DNA of 64,000 nt from Hyphomicrobium sp. ghe19 (GTDB taxonomy: Bacteria; Pseudomonadota; Alphaproteobacteria; Rhizobiales; Hyphomicrobiaceae). Each line of letters begins with the position of its first letter. The first letter of the stretch is position 1. The notes beneath the pieces were generated by a model. It saw only the letters and a program-made list of their open reading frames with translations. It ran no database searches and was not told the origin of the DNA. This document shows, in pieces, positions 24,515 through 33,034 of this stretch. The DNA lies in the NCBI RefSeq assembly GCF_902712875.1, contig NZ_LR743509.1:2060001-2124000 (forward strand), written 5' to 3'. Made by a program: the position numbers and the translations under genes.

Positions 24515-25552
24515 TCAGCGGAAGGGCGCCGCATACATCAGGCCGCCTTTGCTCCACAAATTGTTGAGGCCGCGATCGAGCTTCAACGAAGATCCCTGCC
24601 CGAGCGTCCGCTCGAAGATCTCGCCATAATTGCCAGCCTGCTTGACGACTTGATAGGCCCAATCGCGCGCCAGGCCCAGGGGCGCGCCGAGATCGGCATC
24701 GAGACCGAGAAAGCGGCGCACCTCGTGGGAGGGAGACGACTTCATCGTGTCGACGTTGGAACTCGATATGTTCAGTTCTTCGGCGGCGACGAGCGCCATG
24801 AACGTCCAGCGGACGATTGCGAACCAGCCGTCGTCGCCCGTGCGCACGGCAGGCCCGTACGGCTCCTTCGTGATCATTTCCGGCAGCATCATCTGGTCAG
24901 AGCCGTTCGACATGCGGCTTTTTTCGTATGCAAGAAGGGATACCTCGCCCGTCAGGACGGTGCAGCCGCCACTCGCATAGGTCTTGACCAAATCGTCCCA
25001 CCGGTCGGACGTGATGAGCTGATAGCGCATCTTTCGCGATCCGAAGAAATCGGCGATCGCGGTTTCATCGCTCGAACCCGTCAAGACGCAGATCGAGGCG
25101 CCGGAAAGCTCGAGGACGCTCGCGATCGAATGGTTTCGCGGGATGATGAAGCCCTGGCCATCGTAATAGAGGGGGCTCGTAAAGCGCGCTCCGAGTTCCG
25201 TGTCCCGGGTGAGCGTCCAGGTCGTTGCGCCGAGCAGCACGTCGATTTCGTTGTCTTGCAACGACTTGAAGCGATCGCCGGGGTTCAGGCTGAGATATTT
25301 GACCGCGTCCCGGTTCCCGAGCACAGCCGCCGCCAGTGCGGAACAGAATTCGACGTCGAGCCCGCTCCAGGTTCCCCGGGTGCTGACTTCGCTGAAGCCC
25401 GCCTCACGGTCCGAAACGCCACAAACGACCTTGCCCCTGGCCCGAACAGCATCGAGAGTGCTGGCCGCCGCGCTCCAGGCCTCGGAGGACAGTCCAACGC
25501 CCATCACAACGAGCGAAACCGCTGCCGCACAGAGCCTCGACACACTTCTCAT
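24515..25552 (-). CDS. Orphan amino-acid ABC transporter substrate-binding protein (AapJ-like)
   Basis: A 345-residue periplasmic protein of the general L-amino-acid-binding family. The signal peptide begins MRSVSRLCAAAVSLVVMG at ATG 25552 (GAAAGAG upstream). Then AVRARGKVVCGVSDREAGFS, FCSALAAAVLG and NEIDVLLGATTWTLTRDTEL follow in the standard order, and the C-terminal GLARDWAYQVVKQAGNYGEI closes the second lobe. There are no permease or ATPase genes beside it, so it must use a remote transporter or act as a sensor. It is divergent from metC across a perfect palindrome, so sulfur amino acids are a reasonable ligand guess, by context only. Confidence 0.82.
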   Translation of the reverse strand: MRSVSRLCAAAVSLVVMGVGLSSEAWSAAASTLDAVRARGKVVCGVSDREAGFSEVSTRGTWSGLDVEFCSALAAAVLGNRDAVKYLSLNPGDRFKSLQDNEIDVLLGATTWTLTRDTELGARFTSPLYYDGQGFIIPRNHSIASVLELSGASICVLTGSSDETAIADFFGSRKMRYQLITSDRWDDLVKTYASGGCTVLTGEVSLLAYEKSRMSNGSDQMMLPEMITKEPYGPAVRTGDDGWFAIVRWTFMALVAAEELNISSSNVDTMKSSPSHEVRRFLGLDADLGAPLGLARDWAYQVVKQAGNYGEIFERTLGQGSSLKLDRGLNNLWSKGGLMYAAPFR

Positions 25553-25622
25553 CTGTACTCTTTCGGCCAATGCTTCACTGAAGTCTCTTCGTTTTCCCTC
25601 GAGCAGACGAAAGCAACGGCCT

Positions 25623-25634
25623 CGGGCGCGCCCG
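25623..25634. promoter_or_regulatory. 12-bp palindrome in the divergent metC promoter region
   Basis: CGGGCGCGCCCG is self-complementary. It lies ~45 bp from a longer palindrome in the same spacer and could be an accessory operator, though GC-only palindromes also arise by chance in this genome. Confidence 0.3.
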
Positions 25635-25678
25635 CCCATAAGTAGCTCGCCCTGCAACACATCCCGCGCCCACGCCGA

Positions 25679-25698
25679 ATGGTCAAGGCCTTGACCAT
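25679..25698. promoter_or_regulatory. Perfect 20-bp palindrome, probable operator
   Basis: ATGGTCAAGGCCTTGACCAT reads the same on both strands. It sits in the ~195-bp spacer between the divergent binding-protein gene and metC, 49 bp before the metC ATG. The size and symmetry suit a homodimeric repressor (Lrp, GntR, ArsR or MarR type). The cognate regulator is not encoded nearby. Confidence 0.6.
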
Positions 25699-25746
25699 GA
25701 ACGAAAGTTGCGCCACGAGGACGCGAACCGCCCGGAGAAGTTGAAA

Positions 25747-26934
25747 ATGGCGAAAAAAGACGACAGTTCCGAGCGCGGCGAACAGCCTGAAACGGAGGTC
25801 GTGCACCTCGGGCGCAAGCCGTTCGAGCAGCACGGATTTGTCAACACTCCGGTATACCGGGGATCGACGGTTCTCTATCCGACGCTCGATGCCATCAATC
25901 AGCGGACGCAGCCATTCACGTACGGACGGCGTGCGACGCCGACGACGAAAGCGCTCGAAGACGCGATAACTCATCTCGAAGGCGGCGCGGCGACAGTTCT
26001 GACGGCGTCGGGCCTCGCCGCGATTTCGACCGCGGTGCTCGCATTCGCCGAGAGCGGCGACCACATCCTGATGCCCGACAACGTCTATCAGCCAGGCCGC
26101 GCATTCGCGGACAAGATGCTGAAGAAGCTCGGCGTCCAGACGACGTATTACGATCCGCTCATCGGTGGCGGCATCGCCGATCTTTTCCGTCCCAACACGA
26201 AACTCGTGCTGGTCGAAGCCCCCGGCTCGCAGACATTCGAGATGCCGGACATCCCGGCAATTGCTACTGCTGCCCGGGCCAAGAACATCTGGGTTCTCGC
26301 GGACAACACCTGGGCGACGCCGTTTTTTTGCAAACCACTATCGCTCGGCGCCGACGTATCTCTCGAGGCCGCGACGAAATACATCGTCGGCCATGCCGAC
26401 GCGATGATGGGCACGATCACCGCAAACGCGCGCGCCGCGAAGTATCTCGACAACGCCAAGGAAACGCTCGGCACGTGCCCCGGTTCGGAGGAGACGTATC
26501 TCGCTCTCAGAGGTCTCAGAACGCTGGCTGTCCGTCTCGAGCGGCATCAGCAATCGGGCATCGCGGTCGCGGAGTGGTTGGCTGCCCGTCCCGAGGTCGA
26601 CCGGGTTCTGCATCCGGCGCTTCCGGGTGACGCCGGCCACGCGATCTGGAAACGTGATTTCAACGGGGCGAGCGGTCTCTTCGCGGTCGTCCTGAAACCT
26701 GTCCCCGAGAAAGCACTCGCTGCATTTCTCGACGGGCTCAAGCTGTTCGGCATGGGCTATTCGTGGGGCGGCTACGAAAGCCTCGTCATCCCGTTCGATC
26801 CGACTTCATACCGGACGGCGACGCGCTGGCGCGGACCGGGGCCGGCGCTTCGGTTCCACATCGGCCTGGAGGCCGTCGACGATCTGATCCACGATCTCAG
26901 CGAAGGGTTCGCCCGGCTCGAGAGCGCGCGGTAG
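25747..26934 (+). CDS. metC: Cystathionine beta-lyase
   Basis: A 395-residue PLP enzyme that splits cystathionine into homocysteine, pyruvate and ammonia in methionine biosynthesis. Seen: the N-terminal GRKPFEQHGFVNTPVYRGST, the YGRRATPTTKALEDAI PLP-phosphate/subunit segment, ADNTWATPFFCKPL, and the PLP lysine K211 in EAATKYIVGHADAM. The TWAT/WGGYESL variant groups it with MetC rather than MetB or MetZ. ATG 25747 follows GGAGAAG; the frame is open upstream without a start signal. Divergent from an amino-acid-binding protein. Confidence 0.93.
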   Translation: MAKKDDSSERGEQPETEVVHLGRKPFEQHGFVNTPVYRGSTVLYPTLDAINQRTQPFTYGRRATPTTKALEDAITHLEGGAATVLTASGLAAISTAVLAFAESGDHILMPDNVYQPGRAFADKMLKKLGVQTTYYDPLIGGGIADLFRPNTKLVLVEAPGSQTFEMPDIPAIATAARAKNIWVLADNTWATPFFCKPLSLGADVSLEAATKYIVGHADAMMGTITANARAAKYLDNAKETLGTCPGSEETYLALRGLRTLAVRLERHQQSGIAVAEWLAARPEVDRVLHPALPGDAGHAIWKRDFNGASGLFAVVLKPVPEKALAAFLDGLKLFGMGYSWGGYESLVIPFDPTSYRTATRWRGPGPALRFHIGLEAVDDLIHDLSEGFARLESAR

Positions 26935-26959
26935 CCGCGACGGCCGCTCAAAATTCAAC

Positions 26960-28927
26960 TCAGAACCCGAGCGCCCGGCGGATCACATCGCCGACCGTGT
27001 TGCCGTAGGAGTAGCCGCGGCCGGAGCGCATCCATCCCATATCTCCGCCGTAGCTTCCGTATCCGCCACGGCGATCATAGCCGCCACCATGCCTCCTGCG
27101 GTCTCCGTCGTCGTCTTCGTCTCTTCGTGCGGAGCGGTAGTGCACCTTCTTGACCGCTGAGGTTTCCAGCGTCTCGGGCGTCACATGCTCCTGGGTGACG
27201 TCGATGTCTTTCCACTTGCCGGCGAGCGCGAGCGTGATGCGTTTCTGGTGGCCGTAGTAGTCGTCAAAAAACTGCGGCGTGCCGTCGTTCGCGACCCAGG
27301 CCGTAAAGTATCCAACATGGACGGGGATCGGCGTATTCAGGGCAATTTGATTGTCCATGGGACCTTTGTTGACGAGCTGCCCGACGTTCGGGCTCGAGTG
27401 TCCACGGTCGATGTTGAAGACGAGTTGCGCGAACTGCTGGGGATTTCGCACGCGCATGCAGCCGTGACTGAACAGGCGAACGCGTTCGTTGAAGAGATGT
27501 CGCGAGGGCGTATCGTGGAGATAAACCGAGTGCTTGTTCGGAAAGAGCAGCTTGACGAGGCCGAGCGCGTTGTCGTCACCCGACGGCTGATAGATCATAT
27601 AATTGCTGAGCTTGGCTTTCGACCAGTTCACGCGGCTGCTGTCGATGACATGCCCGTTGTGCATGACGACGTAGCCTTGCCGCTCGATCGAGCGGCCGGT
27701 TCGAAGAGCCGTCATCTTGATCGAGTCCGGCAGGTTCCACCTTGGACGCAGGACGATCTTCGTCATGTCCTTCGAGAACACGGGCGTCTGCGTGCTCGGC
27801 GTGCCGACGACGACACGCTCTTCGAACACGGGCTTATTGTTGTCGGTAAGCACGATCGAAAACGCTGGAATGTTGACGAAGACGTGGGTCGCGCCGAGCG
27901 AGCGCGGCATCCACCGCCACTCTTCCATGTTGGCGACCACGGCCGCGATCTTCTCAGGAGTCGTTACAAAGTCTTCGCCGGACAGCTTTGCTCGCGTGCT
28001 CGCGCCGACGATACCGTCCGCGTGAAGTGACTTCGATGCCTGGAATTTTTTGACAGCCGCTGCCAGCTGATCGTCATACAGCTGTTCCGATCCCGGAGCC
28101 GAGGCAATTCCAAATCTCTGTTTCAGCGTCGCGACATCGGCATCGCGCACGCCGGCCTGGAGCATCGCGCCTCGCCGAGGGATATCGAAGCGATCCGCCT
28201 CGGTCGCGGGCGTGTGGCCCCGCAAACGTGCGAGGAGCGCCTTGAGTTTGAGGAATTGGTCCTGCGACGGTTGAAACGCGCGCAATGCCTCGTCAGGGTT
28301 CTGCGCGGCGGCCAATCGCGTAAGTACAGACGTTGCATCGGTGATGACGGGGGCGCGATCCAAGTAGCCGGAGAGGCGCTTTTCAGGCTCTGAAATGCGG
28401 CTGCCCTCGGCTTCGTGGGCGTACCGCAAGGCAGCGGCGCTGATTTCGAGTTCGGCCTGAGCCGTCTGCTCCGGAGTCCAACTGCCGGATAGGGTCGGCT
28501 CCTTTACTGCGGCGAGTTCGAAGTCCGACGCCTTGAGACCCCAGTCCTCAGCCCGGCCCAGCTCTGCCATTACAAGCGTTGCTGCACGCGTCGGCCCCTG
28601 CTCATCGACCCACAAGGGCCGGCATTGGCGTGCCTGATAGAACGTCGAAACGGCGGCGCTATCGTTCTCTTCAAACGGTGCTGCGGGTTTGGCCGCGAGT
28701 TTCGCGCAGATGACGGCTGCGGTACCCATCAGCGGTTCCGGAGGTTCGCTGGATTCGACGCCTGGAGTTTCGACGATTGGCGATTCGACGACTGGGGCCT
28801 GCGGCGGCGTAACAGGCGCATCCTGCGCTCTCGTCAGTGACGGCTGGAGAACCGCGCCGATGATGCTCAGCGCAAAGATCTTTCCTTTGTGTGCGGGACG
28901 ATGAGGGGGGCGGAGAGACATGGTCAT
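26960..28927 (-). CDS. L,D-transpeptidase (YcbB-like)
   Basis: A 655-residue periplasmic murein cross-linking enzyme making 3-3 bonds or anchoring proteins. Seen: a signal/anchor (KGKIFALSIIGAVLQPSLTRA), a Pro/Val linker, the scaffold domain with VSTFYQARQCRPLWVDE, a PG-binding segment around LKQRFGIASAPGSEQ / LHADGIVGASTRAKL, and the YkuD catalytic domain with HVFVNIPAFSIVL, SVYLHDTPSRHLF and the catalytic SHGCMRVRNPQQF (HxxSHGCxR). The C-terminal ~60 residues are Arg/Gly/Tyr-rich and specific to this lineage. ATG 28927 follows GAGAGTAAG. A single gene upstream of tRNA-Arg. Confidence 0.9.
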   Translation of the reverse strand: MTMSLRPPHRPAHKGKIFALSIIGAVLQPSLTRAQDAPVTPPQAPVVESPIVETPGVESSEPPEPLMGTAAVICAKLAAKPAAPFEENDSAAVSTFYQARQCRPLWVDEQGPTRAATLVMAELGRAEDWGLKASDFELAAVKEPTLSGSWTPEQTAQAELEISAAALRYAHEAEGSRISEPEKRLSGYLDRAPVITDATSVLTRLAAAQNPDEALRAFQPSQDQFLKLKALLARLRGHTPATEADRFDIPRRGAMLQAGVRDADVATLKQRFGIASAPGSEQLYDDQLAAAVKKFQASKSLHADGIVGASTRAKLSGEDFVTTPEKIAAVVANMEEWRWMPRSLGATHVFVNIPAFSIVLTDNNKPVFEERVVVGTPSTQTPVFSKDMTKIVLRPRWNLPDSIKMTALRTGRSIERQGYVVMHNGHVIDSSRVNWSKAKLSNYMIYQPSGDDNALGLVKLLFPNKHSVYLHDTPSRHLFNERVRLFSHGCMRVRNPQQFAQLVFNIDRGHSSPNVGQLVNKGPMDNQIALNTPIPVHVGYFTAWVANDGTPQFFDDYYGHQKRITLALAGKWKDIDVTQEHVTPETLETSAVKKVHYRSARRDEDDDGDRRRHGGGYDRRGGYGSYGGDMGWMRSGRGYSYGNTVGDVIRRALGF

Positions 28928-29134
28928 TGCGGACTTACTCTCTATTGTCTGTTTCAGGGCCCCGGTGGAAGGCAAACTAATGCAGCCGCGACTCATCGCT
29001 AGAGTTAGTTTGAGAAATGCGGTCCGTGGTTAAATGTAGGTGACGGATTGAATTTGCAATCTCGCGACCGAGCGATCGAGCTCCAATTTTCGCATCAAGT
29101 TTTTTAGAGATGAATTTGGTGGCGATGAATTTTG

Positions 29135-29210
29135 TGGCGATCCCGGCAGGGCTCGAACCTGCAACCTTCGGAGTCGAATTCCGACGCTCTATCCATTGAG
29201 CCACGGGACC
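29135..29210 (-). tRNA. tRNA-Arg (anticodon UCG)
   Basis: The minus strand GGTCCCG...CGGGATC closes a 7-bp acceptor stem (one G-T), with D-arm GCTC...GAGC, anticodon stem TCGGA/TCCGA around the loop ATTCGAC (anticodon TCG, codon CGA), T-arm GCAGG-TTCGAGC-CCTGC and an encoded CCA. Confidence 0.93.
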
Positions 29211-29506
29211 GTTGCACTACGCCATTCGGCCGAAGAACCGTCTCGAGCTTTGCGACGAAAAAACGCCATGAGCCCCGATTCTCAGCTGATGATCGCACAA
29301 TCCGCGCGGCGGCAAAACGGAATAAGTGGAACCAATACTTCCATGCGTAGCTTTGGCCGCCTGTTCCTGGGCCGGATTGTCGCGAATGGACGGCACAGTG
29401 CTCTCGATCGCGAGCGACATTGAATTGAATTGATCAAAGAAACTCTTTCCTCGGCGCGATGGTTAGCCGCCTCCGAAGAACATCGATGGATCGCACGAAT
29501 TTGCGC
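29211..29506. other. Intergenic region downstream of tRNA-Arg
   Basis: About 300 bp between the tRNA and an EcfG-like promoter. Frames here are not protein-like; no repeat flanking an integrated element was seen beside the tRNA 3' end. Confidence 0.4.
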
Positions 29507-29532
29507 GGAACCAACGGCGACGAGAGGCCGTT
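29507..29532 (+). promoter_or_regulatory. EcfG-type (general stress sigma) promoter
   Basis: GGAAC (29507-29511) and CGTT (29529-29532) separated by exactly 17 bp match the alphaproteobacterial EcfG consensus. The start codon of the small exported protein lies 37 bp further on, with AAGGAG in between. Confidence 0.75.
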
Positions 29533-29568
29533 TGCCTTGGGGAACGTCCACAAGATAAGGAGATTTAG

Positions 29569-29895
29569 ATGAAGGTTATTAAAGGTGCGGTAGTGACTCT
29601 CGGCCTGCTCGCCGCTGGCTCCGCCGGCGCCATGGCGCAGGCGACCTACGACAATAACGGTCAGCCGCTAACGCCTCAGACTAAGACGCAGCCGGTAACT
29701 CCAGCGCCGTCGAACGGCGCAAGCAGCGGCGACACGGGCGTATCGAGCCCGGCCGGCATTCCAGCAGATCCAACGACGAATGAGAATGTTCAACCGGGTC
29801 CTTCGACCAATACGCCGAATGATCCCGCCGCGGGCTCCAATCCCGACGCTCGCGCTCCGACATCTCCAGCCGGAACCGGCACCTCTAGCCCGTGA
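29569..29895 (+). CDS. Small exported Pro/Thr/Ser-rich protein
   Basis: A 108-residue protein with a textbook signal peptide (MKVIKGAVVTLGLLAAGSAG, cleavage likely AMA-QA). The mature part is disordered and dominated by Pro, Thr, Ser, Asn, Gly and Asp, without Cys. AAGGAG precedes the ATG. The EcfG-like promoter upstream suggests induction by general stress; it converges on another small exported gene under the same kind of promoter. Role unknown; a hydrophilic periplasmic protectant is possible. Confidence 0.75.
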   Translation: MKVIKGAVVTLGLLAAGSAGAMAQATYDNNGQPLTPQTKTQPVTPAPSNGASSGDTGVSSPAGIPADPTTNENVQPGPSTNTPNDPAAGSNPDARAPTSPAGTGTSSP

Positions 29896-29916
29896 TATTC
29901 TGTGGGTAATACGTTG

Positions 29917-29943
29917 AAGGTTCCGGGAAGCCCGGAACCTTCA
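29917..29943. terminator. Perfect 12-bp hairpin between convergent genes
   Basis: GAAGGTTCCGGG-AAG-CCCGGAACCTTC. It serves both flanking convergent genes; there is no long T-tract on either side. Confidence 0.75.
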
Positions 29944-29963
29944 TCAGCTTCAGCGCTGCACAA

Positions 29964-30434
29964 TCAGTAGTCGCAATTCTGATATCGTCTCCACCAGTAC
30001 GGACTGCCCGTCTCTATGGCTCTGCGGTACAGCCATTCGCAATCGTAGCCATAGTAGCCGTTATCGTAATAGCCGTAAGAATAGTAAGGATAGCCGACTA
30101 TAAACCGTCCGCGGCGGTGATGGTGCCGGCCGCCGTTTCCGTAATAATTGCCGGCAAAATTTCGGTGACCGCGATCACCCATCCGCGGACCGCGCGGTCC
30201 GTTGCCACGGAAATTGCCAGCGCCGAAGTTCGGACCGGCGCGGTACGTCCGGCCGGAAAAATTCCCGCTCCGGTAATTGCCACCCCCTCCACTGAAGTGT
30301 GGTCCGCCTCCGCCGCCACCGCTGAAACGGGGCCCGCCGCCACCACCGCCGTTACCGTGTCTCGCATCGGCGACAGTCGTGCCCAGCGCGAGGAGCAGGA
30401 TCGCTCCCAGCGCAGCAACGCTTTTTACCTTCAT
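29964..30434 (-). CDS. Glycine-rich exported protein with conserved CEWLYRRA C-terminus
   Basis: A 156-residue protein. After the signal peptide (VKSVAALGAILLLALGTTVADA) comes a Gly-rich tract (runs of GGGGG with single aromatic/Arg residues), then a Tyr-rich segment (GYPYYSYGYYDNGYYGYDCE) and a conserved C-terminus CEWLYRRAIETGSPYWWRRY with two cysteines. Rhizobial proteins of this type are common, abundant and functionally uncharacterised; an envelope role is likely. It has an EcfG-like promoter ~55 bp upstream and shares the hairpin terminator with the convergent neighbour. Confidence 0.8.
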   Translation of the reverse strand: MKVKSVAALGAILLLALGTTVADARHGNGGGGGGPRFSGGGGGGPHFSGGGGNYRSGNFSGRTYRAGPNFGAGNFRGNGPRGPRMGDRGHRNFAGNYYGNGGRHHHRRGRFIVGYPYYSYGYYDNGYYGYDCEWLYRRAIETGSPYWWRRYQNCDY

Positions 30435-30489
30435 CTAGAACGCTCCTAGGTCTCTCTCAAACGGACGCCCTCACGACATCCATTGTAAT

Positions 30490-30515
30490 AACGGGTGGGT
30501 AAATGCTGCAGTTCC
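30490..30515 (-). promoter_or_regulatory. EcfG-type promoter of the glycine-rich gene
   Basis: On the minus strand GGAAC (30515-30511), 17 bp, CGTT (30493-30490). Same geometry as the promoter at 29507. Predicted transcription starts ~50 bp before the start codon. Confidence 0.72.
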
Positions 30516-30884
30516 GCACAGCACTAACCGGAGATGGCTAGCTGTTCGACCTTAGCACATTGCTCTGGGAGGAAGTGAGGCGTCAGGCGCGTCGCTCACG
30601 TCGCTCGCAGCGGCCGGCGCGGCTTTCACCGAGGCTGTCACGGGTTCAATGCGATTGCTCAACGTCCGGCGATTTGCGGCTCCGCTGCCGGACCCGGCCA
30701 CTCACAGCGCCAGCCGTCGACGGCGCTCGCGTCGTCCCCGGTCGTAGGTGTTCATCAATCGCCTGCAAAACACGGTTCGACATAAACCGTTCCGTAACAG
30801 CATAGTGCTTGCTTGACTGAGTTGAGGGATTTCCAGGAGGCGAGAAGCGGCGCACAGTGATTTTTACGCGGAGGATGATTTGAC
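30516..30884. other. Intergenic region upstream of a small conserved gene
   Basis: A weak reading frame on the minus strand (MSNRVLQAIDEHL from 30783) has some protein-like character but no convincing ribosome site. The final ~50 bp hold the promoter and Shine-Dalgarno of the next gene. Nothing else recognised. Confidence 0.35.
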
Positions 30885-31112
30885 ATGTCTGTCGCTTACA
30901 ATGTTTTTGGGCCCGAAGACCTCACATTGGCTGAAAGCGTATTGAACGAAGTTTGGACTTCGCTACCGAGCCGCGTTCGGAGCGGGCCGCACGGACCGGA
31001 GTGCCGGGACTGGTTGGCCAAGCAGGTGTTGGCCTCGATCCACAAGGACGACATCAATCGCGATCTTCTGAAGATCCGGCTGCTGAATACCGACATGACG
31101 GCGTGGGCTTGA
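30885..31112 (+). CDS. Small conserved protein (75 aa)
   Basis: Begins MSVAYNVFGPEDLTLAESVL; the central part has VRSGPHGPECRDWLAKQVLA. Similar short proteins with an opening YNVFGPEDL are found across Hyphomicrobiales, probably cytoplasmic and helical. GGAGGATGATTTGAC gives a good, slightly long Shine-Dalgarno spacing. No cysteine metal site and no recognised domain; function unknown. Confidence 0.65.
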   Translation: MSVAYNVFGPEDLTLAESVLNEVWTSLPSRVRSGPHGPECRDWLAKQVLASIHKDDINRDLLKIRLLNTDMTAWA

Positions 31113-31243
31113 CGAGCGAGATTGGGAACAATTCGCGTTCTTCAGCCGTTTTTTGAACAGACGCATGCACCAGCGTGCGTCAGGCGCCCTTAAGCCAGGT
31201 GCCCAGGCCGCTGGGGAGCTTTACGCTTCCGGCGGCTTTGCTT

Positions 31244-31338
31244 TGACTTGAAACCTTGTAGACTTGAAACTTCGATCCCTTAAGACCTGAACGACATTTG
31301 CGAACTCGGACTTTCGACCTCGAACTTTCGACCTCGAC
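31244..31338. repeat. Short direct repeats before ligD
   Basis: GACTTGAAAC occurs at 31245-31254 and 31261-31270, and AACTTTCGACCTCG-like units recur at ~31308 and ~31323. They lie in the 244-bp spacer upstream of ligD. They look like a degraded intergenic tandem repeat. Confidence 0.55.
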
Positions 31339-31356
31339 CGGGCGGGATGCATTCGA

Positions 31357-33030
31357 ATGGCAAAGAAAAAGCTTTCCGAGTATCGCGCCAAGCGTGACTT
31401 CACCAAAACCGCCGAACCGAGCGGCGCTGCCGATGTCCGTCCGGCGAAGTATCTCCGCTTCGTGATCCAGAAACACGATGCCTCGCATCTCCATTACGAT
31501 CTTCGACTTGAGCTCGACGGCGTATTCAAATCGTGGGCGGTGACGCGCGGTCCTTCTATCGATCCCAAAGACAAACGTCTCGCGGTCGAAGTCGAGGACC
31601 ATCCGCTCGACTATGGCGATTTCGAAGGGACCATTCCCAAAGGTCAGTACGGCGGCGGAACGGTGATGCTGTGGGACCGCGGGTTCTGGGCGCCGGTCGG
31701 CGATCAAAGCCCCGAGGAACAGCTGCGCAAGGGCGAGCTGAAGTTCATCCTGGCTGGCGATAAACTCAAAGGCAGCTGGGTGCTCGTCAAAATCAAGAAC
31801 GATCGCTTCGGGGGAAAGCGCAACAACTGGCTCCTCATCAAGCATCGCGATGAGGGGGCCCATTCGGGCGATGCCGACGCGATCCTTGCGAAGGATCGCT
31901 CGGTCGCTTCGAAACGCACGATGGCGCAGATCGCGGCTGGACAGGGCAAGGGCCCGGAGCCTTTCATCACGCGGCGGCGGACGGCTGCGAAGCCGAACGC
32001 TGTCTGGAATTCCAATCAGCCAGACGACGATCCCGAGCCTCAACCCGGTCCGGCGTCAACGAAACCGCTGAAGCGAACACCGGTTCGAATAGCGGCGAAA
32101 CCCAAAAAGGCCGTTGCGGCGAGGACAGCGGCGAACGTCGTTTTGGGAATTACGATTTCGCATCCCGATAAAGTGCTGTGGCCCGCGGGCGAAGATCCCG
32201 CCGTTACGAAGATCGATCTCGCGCATTACCTCGAAACCGTTGGCGAGTGGATGCTCGAGCATATCAAGGGCCGCCCCTGTTCGGTGATCCGCGCGCCTGA
32301 CGGCATAACCGGCGAAATGTTTTTTCAGCGCCATGCGATGAAGGGCATGTCGCCCGAGATCGACCTCGTTCGCATTTCGGGAGATCGGGAGCCTTATATC
32401 GAGGTGAACTCGGAGGAGGCGTTGATCGCGCTTGGGCAGATCGCGTCGCTCGAGTTTCATCCCTGGAACTGCGCGGAACTCGAGCCCGATATCGCGGGTC
32501 GCCTCGTCTTCGATCTCGATCCGGCGCCGGATGTCGAATTCTCTCGCGTCGTAAGCGCGGCCAACGAACTTCGCGAGCGGCTCGAGAAGGTCGGTCTCGT
32601 TGCCTTTTGCAAGACGACGGGCGGCAAAGGCCTTCACGTCGTCACGCCGCTCAAAACAAATCGCGGCGATGCTGCGAACTGGGCCGATGCGAAAACATTT
32701 GCCGGGGCCATTTGCCAACAAATGGCGGCCGACAGCCCGAAAGACTATCTCATCAAGATGACGAAGAAGCTTCGAACGGGCCGGATATTTCTCGACTACT
32801 TTCGCAATGACCGCATGGCGACCGCAGTCGCGCCCCTATCGCCGCGCGCACGGCCGGGGGCCACCGTATCGATGCCGCTCACTTGGCGTCAGGTCAAGCA
32901 AGGGCTCGACCCTAAGCGCTTCACGGTACACACCGTCCCTTCCCTGCTCAAAAAGATGACCGCGTGGGAGGATTACGATTCCTCGGATCGCTCGCTGAAG
33001 AACGCGATCAAGAAGCTCGTCGGACCTTAA
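31357..33030 (+). CDS. ligD: LigD PE-POL protein (phosphoesterase plus primase-polymerase)
   Basis: A 557-residue NHEJ end-processing protein without a ligase domain. The N-terminal 3'-phosphoesterase (residues ~25-180) has [20 protein letters not shown] and [20 protein letters not shown] with [13 protein letters not shown] Lys/Pro linker leads to the POL domain (~265-540) with [19 protein letters not shown] (catalytic Asp pair), [16 protein letters not shown] and [13 protein letters not shown]. LigD is usually a single polypeptide with PE, LIG and POL; here LIG is encoded by the next gene, 4 bp downstream. Works with Ku encoded at 34346-35251. Confidence 0.92.
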   Translation: MAKKKLSEYRAKRDFTKTAEPSGAADVRPAKYLRFVIQKHDASHLHYDLRLELDGVFKSWAVTRGPSIDPKDKRLAVEVEDHPLDYGDFEGTIPKGQYGGGTVMLWDRGFWAPVGDQSPEEQLRKGELKFILAGDKLKGSWVLVKIKNDRFGGKRNNWLLIKHRDEGAHSGDADAILAKDRSVASKRTMAQIAAGQGKGPEPFITRRRTAAKPNAVWNSNQPDDDPEPQPGPASTKPLKRTPVRIAAKPKKAVAARTAANVVLGITISHPDKVLWPAGEDPAVTKIDLAHYLETVGEWMLEHIKGRPCSVIRAPDGITGEMFFQRHAMKGMSPEIDLVRISGDREPYIEVNSEEALIALGQIASLEFHPWNCAELEPDIAGRLVFDLDPAPDVEFSRVVSAANELRERLEKVGLVAFCKTTGGKGLHVVTPLKTNRGDAANWADAKTFAGAICQQMAADSPKDYLIKMTKKLRTGRIFLDYFRNDRMATAVAPLSPRARPGATVSMPLTWRQVKQGLDPKRFTVHTVPSLLKKMTAWEDYDSSDRSLKNAIKKLVGP

Positions 33031-33034
33031 GCGC

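Noticed and set aside
30646..30783. Minus-strand frame starting MSNRVLQAIDEHL (45 codons) with a GGAAC...GTT-like promoter above it
   Set aside because: No clear Shine-Dalgarno, sequence becomes low-complexity Arg/Ser and ends abruptly; promoter spacing does not fit as well as the two accepted EcfG sites.
31180..32043. Long minus-strand frame opposite ligD
   Set aside because: Its codon and residue pattern is that of an antisense shadow of ligD; only the end outside ligD (…GTWLKGA) looks slightly protein-like, which is insufficient.
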